From Mya arenaria (Eukaryota; Mollusca; Bivalvia; Myida; Myidae), in contig NC_069134.1 of NCBI RefSeq assembly GCF_026914265.1, positions 10,551,258 through 10,615,257 on the forward strand: a stretch of DNA of 64,000 nt, given 5' to 3'. How positions within the stretch are numbered: position 1 is the stretch's first letter; the number at the start of each line of letters is the position of its first letter. A model generated the notes under the pieces. The model made no database searches. It had not been told where the DNA came from and worked only from the letters and a program-made list of their open reading frames with translations. Shown here in pieces: positions 46,601 through 58,634 of this stretch. Position numbers and translations under genes: made by a program.

Positions 46601-49600
46601 TGTCACCACTTGCGTATAAAATGTAACAATGCATGCTACCTTCCCAGTGAAGACTGCAATTTGGCCAATGTCAAATAACATTTTTGACAAAGAAAATTTA
46701 TGTATAAATATACTTTAATTTTTGAACAGTTATGAGGATTGGATGATGAAAGAGGATTACTTTCTTCAAACATAGGATAAAGCCAATTAATGTATCAGCA
46801 TTGCATTTTAAACATCTCTTACTTCATAACTTCAGCAAAACTCATTGCTTCATCAATGCCAGGAAATGCACCCAACAACTCCTGTGCCACTTGTTTCCCC
46901 ATTGACATCGCATCTACAAGAGAAACAACATGTTGAAATAATGTTTCTCCATTTTAATATTATCAAAAATAAAATATATTACACAAATACTATGTTTAAT
47001 CAATGGTGTGCATCTTGATCAGGCAGGATTGTCATAACTAGATGGCATCTATGGTCATCATGAAAAATATCTCATAAAAACCTACAAACGAAACAATTAA
47101 AATGATTGCCAAAACAAGTTGGAGGGTGTTAAAATTAATATTTTTTTAACTTCATGCCAAGATGCGTTGAGTTAAAAAGAGCATTAGACTTGACTCCAGT
47201 CTTATAAGCAAAGAAGAGTCTTCAACACTTGATCATATTTAATATTTATTTATAAACAGTGAAAATACAAATAATTATACACACCTTGTTCAAAGTACTC
47301 ATCCGGTAATTCTGAAATTCCAAGATTTGGGTCAATTTCCTGTAAAATGGAAATACAATTTATGAACAAGCATATTCATATTTTTTACTGATTTGAGAAT
47401 AGAATCTAATTCTTTCAATCTTAATAAAGATTTGCCAGTTTTTCTAACAGAAAACTTTAGAAATTTGTAAAGATTAAATTACTTTAACAAAAGGTCTTCA
47501 GAATAATAAATAAATGAAGCTCATCTTAAGAATGTATCTAATTTTAACAAATAAAATGTTTTACAATATTAAATATTTTTCAGGTCTTGATGTAAGCAAA
47601 TCCTTGTCCTTACCATTGCATAAAGATTTTCAAATCCTTTTACAAGAGTAGGGACCTTGGTGAACTTCTGGTTAAAAGCATCAGAAATGTTGTGTGCAGG
47701 ATCAGTTGATATTATCAACACTGACTCTCGGACCTTTGACAGTAACACTGAAAGGCTGCAGCTGAAATCAATACAAGTAAACAATAAACATGCTGTGCAA
47801 AATCATAAATAAACATTTAAACAAGGCACTCATGCTTTTTTCACATCACCTTAGTACAAATCATTATGTCAGCTGAAATAATCATGTTAATATGGTTCCA
47901 AAATGAAACCATATTGAAACACAACTGGGTCATATTTCACCACATTTCGATACATGTATTCAGTTTTCCCCTTTAGAAGCAAGACAGCTCTCATCCCTGA
48001 ATTTGTTGTCCCAAATACAAAAGTAACCAACCAGCTAGGGTTTAAAAAAAGTACCTGTTGGAAAAATATAATCGTATATGGAAAATTTGAACTGACCTTA
48101 AAGCCTTTGTCGGCGGCTTGTTCTTATTGAAAACCCTGCTGAAATATGGTAGCTGAACTTTTGTCCGCTATTCTTATTTTATAAACAATAATCAAAGCAA
48201 GGCATGCAAATGTCAATGCGTGTCTTTCTTTTCACAGTTGATCATGGGATACAAACAGACAATAATAGCTGTAGTTAAAGCAGGTTTCGCTACCTTTCTA
48301 CATACATGTGCATTGTGCCATTTACATGTTTGTCCTACAATTCATGTGTTTTTGAAATGTCCTCAAGATAAGTGCATCAACCATGACAACCCAAATGCAT
48401 TTTTCCCTAAACAGACCAGCAGCTTATAAAAAAATAACCATGAAATGCTTTGTTGGAAATAGCAAATGCTTTGGCCAATTGTTTAAAAGACAATACTTTA
48501 CAGCCCAGTTAAAAGATTATTTGGCTTAGATTGGTAGACCCTTCAGCTCAGATTTAAGAACATCCTGGCCTAGAATAAAAGAACATTCAGTCCATGCAGA
48601 TTTTACACCCAAGCCTGACACTTAAAAATATTACAAATAAGAATTTCATTATGATTTTAGAATGTTATATTTCTTTGTAATAACTGACAATCTCGACTGT
48701 TTGGTCAGCCAATATAGGTCTTTCAATCAGGGTCGTATGGTCTAAATAATCCCCCATGATCAAGTTGACATGATCAGTCTTTTCATAGGCAGTATTTTTT
48801 TACACTGTTTACACTGGGTCATAAGGGTTTTAATCGTAGACAAATGGTCCTCAAATTAGTCTAAAATAATAGACGTGTTATACGGGATTCTTCCAATCCC
48901 TAACGTCTAAACAGGAATGTGCAAAATACGGGGGTGTTTTAAAAATATTGAAATTGTTTTAAGTGAAGTATTTTATGGTTGAAATTGATCATAAAGAGTT
49001 ATATTCATATTTTACCATGTAAGTGAAATGTTATTTTGCACTAAACAAGCATTTAGTGCATTAAAACAAGTTGTTTACCTTTCCAATGAAACGAAAGTTG
49101 ACTGACACAGACAACAATTATGCGAAGGGGAACAACTCGATACAATCGTAATAGCTCGGCCTCCTCCGACAAAGTTTCGAGATAGACCTCGTTATACAAT
49201 TGTAACAACTCGGCCATGGCCGAAATGTTCCGAGCGATTTAAAACTGTGCCCTAAAGCCTTGCAGGTGCCCTTCATGTATATATCATTATGTTTTGACAG
49301 AATGAAATGAAAAAAAGCCGTCAAACTCATAATTATAAGTTGGATATATATTTTTTTGTGTACGAAACTAATATAAAATAACATTATCTGGTAATATTTC
49401 TTGTTTTTATGATATTTTATAGACGCTATATGCTTTAACCCGGAATCCTGATCGGAACAACTACCCATTTTTGATACTAAACAATTTGTACGTGAAGGAT
49501 TTGCCATATCAAAAATCTAAAAAAAATCCGTCAACGTACAATTATTTGGACTAGTCCTCAAATCAAGGCCATATGTCTGTTTTATCCCACTTACAATTGA

Positions 49601-49898
49601 AGAAATCGGTTACGTCACCAAAAGACAATGGTAACTGCAGAGTGCAGTACCCTAGACGGAAGACAGCCTTGAATTGATATATATTCAAAATAAATGACAG
49701 AAACGTGTCACAAGGAAGTGTTATTTTAATTTTATTTAAGTTCTTTTTCAAAGATTTTCTCAGTCAAACTGCATACCTTGTTGTAGTTTTCCCGACTCCA
49801 CCTTTTCCACCCACAAATACCCATTTCAAAGTCGTCTGATCAAGGATATTTTGGACAGAAGGCTCAAATTCAAGACTGTCAGCTCCTCCCTCCGCCAT
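43622..49898 (-). CDS. GET3: GET3/ASNA1 ATPase for tail-anchored protein targeting
   Basis: Eight minus-strand exons: 49898-49777, 47761-47614, 47339-47285, 46913-46823, 46583-46433, 44673-44566, 44283-44083 and 43750-43622, with GT-AG boundaries and consistent phases. They total 1005 nt, giving 334 residues (human 348). The deviant Walker A P-loop GKGGVGKTT is at 31-39, followed by [12 protein letters not shown] (switch I region), [15 protein letters not shown] (switch II) and the zinc-binding CKLC in exon 7; the C-terminus is [13 protein letters not shown]3 is a cytosolic homodimer that takes tail-anchored membrane proteins from the pre-targeting complex and delivers them to the ER receptor. 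The N-terminus is about 13 residues shorter than in human, with start context ccgccATGg reading as a good Kozak. Introns 5 and 1 are long and hold repeats. No defect seen. Confidence 0.97.
44713..45195. mobile_element. Dispersed element with a 120-bp terminal hairpin, in GET3 intron 5
   Basis: At 44713-44832 a long imperfect inverted repeat (ccggtagggatagaaaaatc, gagggcacttgcgtaggccg, gtaacgaggc / ttgccgagttaccggccacg, cagcgtgcccaaaggtcgga, tttttcgatctggaccgg) would fold into a stable hairpin. The following ~360 bp (ending acatgaccggagacacacgt) contain paired gtgac/gtcac motifs and look like the body of the same element. Hairpins of this wording recur in bivalve genomes. Confidence 0.6.
45318..45460. 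repeat. 21-bp minisatellite, 7 copies
   Basis: Unit aacatgttctgtttggctatg, with ttct/tttt variants. Because 21 is a multiple of three, it gives an open frame of MFCLAMN repeats with no other coding sign. It lies in GET3 intron 5. Confidence 0.95.
45610..45965. repeat. Short local repeats in GET3 intron 5
   Basis: At about 45610-45720 the phrase cagattgaaagaccaaa is repeated five times with drift. At about 45882-45962 a 41-bp segment (tatccccaattgctgtcctc then ataagaaatggcagggattt) is tandemly duplicated with no visible change, followed by a C-run and an A-run. Confidence 0.8.
46020..46312. repeat. Dispersed bivalve repeat fragment
   Basis: Two related halves (tgctttaccattgtttgaag ... aattatgctccagacaa and tgctttaccattgcatgaaa ... 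agttatgctccagacaa) end in ggaccaaccgacagaccct, actccaatataccccc and ttgttgggggtaaaa. This terminal phrase is typical of a high-copy bivalve repeat. Confidence 0.55.
47762..49776. other. GET3 intron 1
   Basis: Two kilobases without coding evidence. At about 49130-49240 a small repeat (gggaacaactcgatacaatc, ttgtaacaactcggccatgg, ccgaaatgttccgagcg) looks dispersed. The rest is unremarkable. Confidence 0.45.
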
Positions 49899-50162
49899 GT
49901 TTGTTTTGAAACCGGCGGTGATGTGTAATATTTTATTTTGTAAAACTTGCAAGGATATAATATAGAGTCAAAACGGCAAATATAAAAATGATGTCTCCAA
50001 ATTTGATTTTTTACCAAGTATTTAAAGAAAATTATTTAATGCTATCTGAAAGCATATATATATCTCAATGTAATCGCACCAAGGTAAAACAGGTCCACTA
50101 CAACAGTACCAGAAATGCCAAGTACATAGAAGACCCTGTCTTAAAATAGTTTTTATACATAC

Positions 50163-50271
<109 letters not shown>

Positions 50272-50400
50272 GAACCTGGTCAAATAGCCCCAAAGTCAAA
50301 TAGCTCCCAAGTCAAATATTTTTAAGATATTTGAATGTATATTTGAAGGTAAGTGGTATTTTTTTTAAAGATATGTGTATATATATCCGCCTGGTCTCAG

Positions 50401-50570
50401 AACAACGCTTCAAGCGTAACAAGAAGGCAGCGTATAGGTCCATGCATGGACGTGTGTTCTCTGCATGGGACATGTACAGATCTTGCGATCTGACCGACAC
50501 CGACCTGCTAAAAAAGATTTCCTCTCTATATGTGCACACCGTCCCCAAAACAAATGAAACAGAAGATTAG
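50401..50570 (+). pseudogene. Exon-like segment, first copy, possibly captured terminal exon
   Basis: A good acceptor (atatccgcctggtctcag) opens 56 codons to TAG: QRFKRNKKAAYRSMHGRVFS, AWDMYRSCDLTDTDLLKKIS, SLYVHTVPKTNETED. The peptide looks like real protein (basic start, mixed amphipathic middle, acidic end) and has the form of a last coding exon. I do not recognise the parent gene. It lies in a TIR element with no upstream exons, so it is most likely a captured gene fragment. Confidence 0.45.
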
Positions 50571-50920
50571 TGACAACTGCTTAAGGACCTTATTACTATG
50601 TATTAACATATGATATACATTCTCCATCTGTGTTAATGTATATTGTATTGTGCAATGAGAATGCATAATACATTTTACCATACATTTTAAATGTGTATAT
50701 AAAAGATGTGAATAATGTGAAAATTATTTCAAAATTAAAAAAGTAAGTTAAATTATTTATTCTTGTTGTTCCTTAATTTTGGAACGAGCCGATTTTTGCG
50801 AAAATGCATATAAACCAGTTATATAAGAATGTTGACCAAAAAAATAGATATTTGAATGTATATTTGAAGGCAAGTGGTATTTTTTTAAAGATATGTGTAT
50901 ATATATCCGCCTGGTCTCAG

Positions 50921-51090
50921 AACAACGCTTCAAGCGTAACAAGAAGGCAGCGTATAGGTCCATGCATGGACGTGTGTTCTCTGCATGGGACATGTACAGA
51001 TCTTGCGATCTGACCGACACCGGCCTGCTAAAAAAGATTTCCTCTCTATATGTGCACACCGTCCCCAAAACAAATGAAACAGAAGATTAG
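50921..51090 (+). pseudogene. Exon-like segment, second copy
   Basis: Same as the segment at 50401-50570, with one coding change seen by eye (DTDLL becomes DTGLL). The flanks differ by one tract of about 8 bp (aattaaaaaagtaagtt versus aattaagtt). Near-identity means the tandem duplication is recent. Confidence 0.45.
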
Positions 51091-51955
51091 TGACAACTGC
51101 TTAAGGACCTTATTACTATGTATTAACATATGATATACATTCTCCATCTGTGTTAATGTATATTGTATTGTGCAATGAGAATGCATAATACATTTTACCA
51201 TACATTTTAAATGTGTATATAAAAGATGTGAATAATGTGAAAATTATTTCAAAATTAAGTTAAATTATTTATTCTTGTTGTTCCTTAATTTTGGAACGAG
51301 CCGATTTTTGCGAAAATGCATATAAACCAGTTATATAAGAATGTTGACCAAAAAAATAGATCGCAGATTTTTATATTCAAGTTCAAAAATTGATGTTTTA
51401 AGCAATTCAGTTTTAGCCATAATTTTCGAACGGAAATATGAAAATCTGTAATCTGATCTTTTGTCAGCAATCTTTTAGCACTGGTAAGCAAATATTTACG
51501 CAAAAATTTGCTCTTTCCAAGACAAAAATTATAAAAGTTTTCAAAACGGTAAATCTGTGAGAGTGCAGCTTTAAGTTTGATGCTTAATCAATATTGAAAT
51601 AAAGAAAAACACCAAGAAACCAAAAAAATTATGACTTAGAAAGTTTGACATTTAAAATGTAGATTTTTAATGTAATAATATATTATTTATAAGATATACT
51701 TTAAAACGTTTGTTATTCTTACTTGGTAAATTTTTCAGATTTATTAATATACAAATAATGTTAATTGCACTTCATTTTGTAAAAATAAAGGTTAAAAAGT
51801 GTTTTGGAATAACATAAGTATGCATACATACATATAAAAAAATAAAAAAGTGGGGGCGTTTTTGGAGGCTATTTGACCAATTTAAAAATGTGAGTGGGGG
51901 CTATTTGACCAAAATGGGGGCTTTTTGACTTGGGGGCTATATGACTAGGAAGCAT

Positions 51956-51957
<2 letters not shown>

Positions 51958-52008
<51 letters not shown>

Positions 52009-52012
52009 TAAT
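51958..52012. repeat. (AAT)n microsatellite
   Basis: About 17 AAT units with one interruption near the end, immediately right of the TIR element. Confidence 0.97.
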
Positions 52013-52048
52013 AATGTTAAAAAGCATCATTACATTTTTTTTCTTTTT

Positions 52049-52218
52049 CATCATGGCCTATAACTGGAATAAATGATCGTTTTGATCATGTTTCTTTATG
52101 TTTGCGTATTGTATTTTAATACGTACCATTTGAAATAACATAAATCTATGCTTACGTTTTCATTCTAAGCATTTTTTGATGTCAAAACGGTCATTTATTC
52201 CAGTTACAGGTCATGATG
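52049..52218. mobile_element. 170-bp MITE or hairpin
   Basis: Arms catcatggcctataactgga, ataaatgatcgttttgat and atgtcaaaacggtcatttat, tccagttacaggtcatgatg are inverted copies over about 41 bp each. The spacer of about 90 bp is AT-rich. Confidence 0.85.
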
Positions 52219-52433
52219 ACAAAAAAGCAATGATACTGTTGAACAATTTGTATTTTTTTCGGTACTGATATGTGTTTGATTATGATTTGCATCACCTCTT
52301 TTAGTATCATTTTATTTCCTTTTTTGGGTCTGTGTATATATGTTCTTTCAGAAGGCCACATTGAAAATAAGACGTGGGTTATGTTTCTTCATAATATGAT
52401 GCATACGTCTAAATGTGTTGCCTTCTTTAAATA

Positions 52434-52435
52434 AA

Positions 52436-52495
<60 letters not shown>
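52434..52495. repeat. (ATT)n microsatellite
   Basis: About 19 ATT repeats. Confidence 0.97.
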
Positions 52496-53004
52496 TATTT
52501 GTAGTCATATCTGCGCCGAACCATACTCATCTAGACGTTTTGACTTGATTCTTTGATTACCCGTGAATAGTGCATTTACTTCCTGGATTGATCTATGAGG
52601 AAGTGTTCAAGTTACAAAAGTTGTGGTGATTGTTACTGTAAGTTGTAAGTTTATTTTTTCATCTTCATTTATGATTTGTAGATATTTTTTATTTTTTTGG
52701 TTATTAGTTAATTGTCATATTTTTTAATGAACAAAATTAAGTTTTAATTTCTATTTATGTATTTAATTTCTATTTATATATTTTTTGTTTATTCGGTGTT
52801 TTAAATGTAGTTTATTTGAGTTTTAAAACAATACAACAACATTAACAAAATGAATGTCTTAGTCAGTGACAATAAAACATATAATTGTACAAAAACCCAT
52901 GAACTGACAGTCATTTTATAGTAATAGCATGTATTGTTCATTAATGTTGACAGGTCTTGATTGATAGAATTATGACCATTAGACGGTTGTAACAATAAAT
53001 CACC

Positions 53005-55969
53005 ATGGCTGATGTAAGTGTTTTCTGTCGTGTGTGTTTTAGAATGCTAAATCAGTAAATGTTGTATATATCACTGGGTTTGTTGCTTTGCAGCTTAGAA
53101 TGAGATGGTTTTATCACGGACCTATAAACCATGGATTGGCAACTGCCCCATATCAGTGAAACAATAAGAAATAATAATTTACCCACAATCCTTAGCGCGC
53201 ACTCGGCAAATATCAGAAAATTCCGCCGAATCTCCGATCGGTGATTAAAGCTGCACTCTCACAGATTAACCATATTTACAACTTTATTATTTTTTGTCTT
53301 GGAAAGAGCATTTTTTGGCGTAAATATCTGCAAACCAATGATAAAAGACTGCTGACAAAAGATCAGATTGCAGATGTTCATATTTCCATTCGAAAATTAT
53401 TTATGGCATAAATTAACTGTTTACTAACGGTTTAAGAAAAATGTATAAAATATCAATTTTTGAAGTTAAATATAAAAATCTGTGATCTATTTTTTGTCAG
53501 CAGTCTTATATAACTGGTTTACATGGATTCTCACAAAAATTGGCTCGTTCCAAGGCAAAAAATAAAAAAGTTGTCAAAACGCTCAATCTGTGAGAGTGCA
53601 GCTTTAACGGCGATCTTCGGTTATTTCCGCCAACTCTGCTAATAATGCCTTGTTTGTCATAGATTTAATCATAATTAATAACTGTGATTTTAATCAGATT
53701 CAATTTGACTATTATCAACTGAAATGAAAGTACTGCGCATTTGAGTCAATTTTAATTAATGTTTTCCTACATGTATATATTCGGCCAATGTCGGATGTCT
53801 CGAAAATGACCACACGGTAAGATCTCAGAATGAAATCCCGTTGCACGCGCGAGTTTGAGATTATTGCATTAACACCGATGAGAGTTGCCAATCCATTGTT
53901 TATAGGTCCATGGTTTTATATGCTTAGAAAATATTTTAAAAAAAATAGAATAGTTTATAGTATTTCCTACTTTTACTAATATGTTGGTGATTTTTTAAAT
54001 GTCTATTTCTATCCAATGCAAAATGCTTAAACTTTTGTAAATAGTCAATAACTATACAATCATATCAAACCATACTCAATGAGTGATGAGAGGACTAATG
54101 TAGATGGAATATTGCTGTATCTACTGGTACAGATACTGCAAAAGTATAAGTTGTTTTTTTATTTTCTCAATACCTTGCAATCCTGCTCTCTTTCAGTGAT
54201 CATGTATGATGCATGTTATAAATGAATATATATATTTTGGATCTGTCATGAGTCGTCATATAATAAACAATATTAATTCAACAAGTTCAGGAAAAATGTC
54301 AGTAAGTGAGCCTTTAGCACAATTTTCTCTTAAGTTTTAAATGGAAAATGTCCAACCATTCAAATAAAACTTGCTACAATATTGTCATTGGTCTTAACAC
54401 ATGTTAATAAACAAATAATGTGCTTGCAGCTATCCATTAAGTACTGTTAAAATCAGTCCTAAAAGATTGCTATACACCATAATGCCGCTGATCATTATAT
54501 GGATTTACAAACTGTTAAATTTAAATTGCAATTAAGTACCATTACAGCTTAAAAACGGTTTTAAAGATAATATGAAAAAACAACAAGAGAATGTGAGACA
54601 TCCCTATTTTTATAGCTTTACAGTGATAGTTGACGGAACCGGACCAATTGAGATTTGAAATTTATAAAAGCAATGCTAATTACATGTATAGTACATGACA
54701 GTGTCTACATAATCATTTCATATAGCTAACAGTTTGATTTTTTTTGCATCACATCTTTTTTTTCTTAATCTTTATTTTTTTAGCATCATGATTGTTCTGG
54801 CAGTTATGTGTTAACAACGTTATTTGCTTACCCTAGTTCTTTTTTTGTTTGAACATTAATGTATTTCTTTGGAATAAGAATACTTCTTTCCATATGTTGT
54901 TACAGACATTCTTTTTATAATCTTATAGAATTATCTTGTGAATAGGTGCATCTTGATTAGACTTTCTTGATAACTTCCTAAAACATTGAGTCTGATATCA
55001 ATTGGTTTTTATACACATGTAAGCATATAACATTAATATACATGTTGCAGGACGAGGAAATATATGATGACTGCAGTGCAGAAAGTTCAAAGACTGTAGC
55101 ACCAATGTCTGCCAAGGAGCTAATGGCTAAGTTTGAGGCCTCTGGCTTTAAGCCAGCTGTTTGTCTGAAACCTACCGTGACATCAAAACCAGCAGTTGCT
55201 CCTAAATGGGGAGGAGGTCCTGGGCTCAATTTAGCAGGAGGTGGTGCTCAAACAGCCAGCCCAGCCAAAACAGCTAACAATGCTGTCAATGGTGCAATAC
55301 CAAACAGTGTCACAAACAGGGAGAAGTCTAGTGAAGAACAAGGTGGTCCTAAACGCCGCAGTATTGTTGAGGATCGTTTAGCAGCATTCCAGAACAAGGG
55401 AACTCCTACCCCTGCTGACAAACCAAAGCCAGGGATGAATCCACCTGTAGCCCCAAAATTTAAAGCTAGTGACCAAAACAACAATCCTAATGCTGCAGGA
55501 CCTAGACAGTTTGGTTTTAAACACAATAAACCAGATAGTATTCAGGATATTGCAAAAAAGCCATCGGTTTTGACAGGTTCCTCTTTTGAAAAAGACACCC
55601 CAAATCATTCCAGCCCACATTCACCTCGCGGAGTTAACCTGTTCGGGGCTGCCAATGGTCCAGTAGTGTCACCAATGGACCTAAAGGCACACCTAAAACC
55701 AGTAAATAGAAACAAACCTTTCATTGGACACAAACCAAGTGAAATTAAAGATGAAGTAGCCTTAAGGTTAAATGACAAGAAATCTAAACAGTCAAGACAT
55801 TCTTTACACAAATCTGTGATTCGAAATATTGATGGTAAAAAATTCCATAGAGCAGAGTTGACGAGTTCTGATGACTTTGGCCCAGCTCCTGAGAAACCCA
55901 GCAAGCTGGAAGAGGAAATCGACCTGGCCGACATGATTACACACTTCGAGCAGTCTGTCAAAAGCATGG
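53005..55969 (+). CDS. ADAP/FYB1-like adaptor, N-terminal exons (partial)
   Basis: Two coding exons lie in the window; the remainder is to the right of the edge. Exon 1 (53005-53013, ATG in the ideal context caccATGG) gives MAD and ends at a perfect gtaagt donor. Exon 2 (55051-55969, acceptor catgttgcag) continues in phase 0 as DEEIYDDCSAESSKTVAPMS for 306 codons and ends at gtaagg in phase 1. The peptide is rich in Pro, Lys and Ser, with SH3-ligand-like KPxxxPK motifs (SKPAVAPKW, NPPVAPKF) and an early EIYDD tyrosine motif. ADAP/FYB1 has KPxxPKP stretches and EIYDD/EVYDDV SH2 sites, hence the call; C-terminal hSH3 domains would be expected beyond the window. ADAP links immune receptor signalling to integrins and actin. 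The family match rests on composition and short motifs only. Confidence 0.6.
53115..53910. mobile_element. ~0.8-kb TIR element with target-site duplication
   Basis: The left end cacggacctataaaccatgg then attggcaact and the right end agttgccaatccattgtt then tataggtcca are inverted repeats of about 30 bp. The direct repeat tggttttat flanks both sides (53106-53114 and 53911-53919), so the target duplication is 7-9 bp depending on where the ends are drawn. That size suggests a hAT- or Mutator-type origin. No transposase. It lies in intron 1 of the ADAP-like gene and is interrupted by a second MITE. Confidence 0.8.
53245..53607. mobile_element. TTAA-flanked MITE nested in the TIR element
   Basis: Begins ttaaagctgcactctcacag and ends ctgtgagagtgcagctttaa, with the palindrome continuing inward (tcttggaaagagcattttttg / caaaaattggctcgttccaa). 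TTAA at both ends fits a TTAA-targeting (piggyBac-like) MITE. The same family supplies the truncated copy inside the element at 50271-51955. Confidence 0.85.
53911..55050. other. ADAP-like gene intron 1, remainder
   Basis: AT-rich, no exon or repeat recognised. It ends in the acceptor of exon 2. Confidence 0.45.
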
Positions 55970-58634
55970 GTAAGGAAGTATATTTATTTATATTTTGATA
56001 GACCATTATGTCATAAACACTTGTCTTTAATTTTTGCTAAATAAATTATAACTCATTTAATCATGAACATTTACAAGCACTCAATGTAATTTTAAGACTT
56101 CTTCAGTGTTCATAAAGCAAGTTAATTGTATGTATACACTAGAGTAGTGGATTTGGAGAGGGGGGATTCGTCTGAGTTTACTTTTGTCAATATTTGAGAG
56201 AAAAAAAGTAATAAATGTGCTTAAAATCCACCATTTATAACATGAACTGTTAAAAATTTATGGGAGAGTACCTCCAGACTCCCTTACTAACATTTGAAAC
56301 CATATAAATTTTGGAAGGGGCCCATTTCTGAAGGTTGAACACCTAAGTTACGCCCTCTCTAACGTTAATTCCTGTGTCCGCCCCTGTGTATATATAAAAT
56401 ATGTCCATACAAAATGAAACTATATATGAGGCCAATATTTATAGATATTTTCTCAAGTTATCAGTAAAATTTATTGAAACAAATGAAAGGCTACCAAATT
56501 ATTTTATCCCGGAAACTCTTTTTTATTGTTTTGACTTGCTGAAGACTCTTTATATTGATAGAAATTTAGTGTGGCTTTGGCCCAAGTTTACAATTTGGGG
56601 TATCATTATTGTAATAAACAGACACATTTCTGTTCCAAGATCACAATGAAGAGTGCAGATGTTTCCAGCATAAGAAAGCTATATAGATTCCTTATCTCAG
56701 ACCCATCCAGGCATGGTGATTGAATTCAAGGTCACCTGGTTCACTGTGTGTCAGAGTAATGAGTTCTAGGATAAGAAAGTACCAGACTAGGTCAAGCTGG
56801 GTTATATTTTAGTTTCATAGGGCTTTTCTCAAAGTTAATTTCACGTTTCCTATCATGTTTGTAATGTACATGTTGGAGAATTATACTCCAATATTTTTTG
56901 GGTTTTTTTACTGGTCAGGGGTTTACATAAACAATAAATTTCTGATTGATTTTATACATGAAATGTGCTTAAAGTTTTATGTTATTAAATGATTTCTGGA
57001 ATTATCATGTTATTGCAATCTGCAGCACTGTGTTATGACTGCGAATTGCAGAAACTCTTATTCCTTGAACGTCAAACTCATTCAGAAACAATTTGAGCCT
57101 GACATGAATATCACAATTGATATACATATATATATTTACCGGTATATACTATTGATAATAGCACAATGTCATGCCATTACATAAATTAAAAGTGCATGGA
57201 TGGGGTCCTGAGATTCTGAGATAGTTTAGGTTTGATACCAGCTTTATCTTGCCGTCAGGTACTGCTTCCTGTTGAGTGTATATAAAATCACTAATGATGA
57301 AAACATTCCATCTTATCATCCTTCTATCCTACAATGTATCCATTGATTTCCTTTTGCCTTTCCAAGTGGAAAACATACAATTTGTTTAAAGGAAAACTGT
57401 AACAATGTATATATCATAAATAAAGTTATTGTGGAATTAGGGCTTTTGACTTTGTTTTAGTTAGGGTTGTAGCTGTTCTTTGATTCCTGTTGATTTTATG
57501 TCAGGTTTATGATTCATGTAATTTTGTTTGAAGTTTTGAAGGCCACTTGTCCTAATTTAAAAAGGAAATGTACAATTAAGTATTTTGATCAGGGCGGGAT
57601 TGTCAATTGAATCTGATTACTTGGTCTCTTATTTACAACAATACTCTCCTAATCTATGATTTGTTATGCAAAAGCTCACAACTAGATGCACTATATCTTG
57701 TTTGTCTTTTTTAAAGGAATTAAACCAAAGAATAACAAATGCCTTGTTCTCATAGTCATATAATATAATTATGATTGTCTTATTGCTATTTGCTGTGATA
57801 CTTGTTGTAAAATCCTCACTAATTCATTTCGAGGGCTTAGCGCAAGACTGTTGTAATGTCTTCTATTTCTATACTGTCAGTTACGACCATCTAACACTAA
57901 GCCTGGGATTTAATGTCCAAGATTTTTTGAATTGCTATTTTAACCATGTATCTTGAATAAATTCTGTGTTTTCTATTAGCCCTATCATCAAACCTGCTTC
58001 TAGAATTTTCATTTCATGCACGTGTCATAGAAATGAATGATTCCCACATAGTTCTCCATGGTCTGATTATGATGAGAAAGGCACAGTCTCTCAAAACATG
58101 CCAGAGAGCTCTGTATCCCTTGTTGATTAAGTTATCATGAGTTGTAAGACAGTGAGAAAATGGTACTTGAACAACTTAGCCAGAATCCAGATTCCTGTAG
58201 ACAGTAATCCTTAAACATTTCAGCTTACACCTTAGGAGTAAAGACTTTTACTGAAACAAGAGACAAAAAAATTCACATGAACTGTGCATTGCTTTTATGT
58301 GACTTCAGTTTCTTCACATGCATGGAAAAATATGTAACTGTGTCCACTTTGTAATAGTTAGTGTTTATATTTGGTTTTCTAAACAAATAGCCAGTAAACC
58401 AGTAGGCCGTGCGCCCACCCAATTGCTTAAGAGACCCAAAATATACACTCACTTTCAAGTGTTGAGCCTAAATACATGCCAGAGATAACCCAAACTCCAA
58501 AATAACCAACTTAAAACCAACTAACTACCTAAAAAAATGATTTTTTTAATATTCTGAATTGATTTTTGGCTGTCAAAGCTTTTCTAAATGTTTCTGGCAA
58601 TCCCATTGGCAGGGGCATGAGTTTGAACACTAAT
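55970..58634. other. ADAP-like gene intron 2, left part
   Basis: About 2.7 kb without a supported exon. Short open frames at 56401 and 57771 lack splice signals and family resemblance. No clear repeats. Confidence 0.45.
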
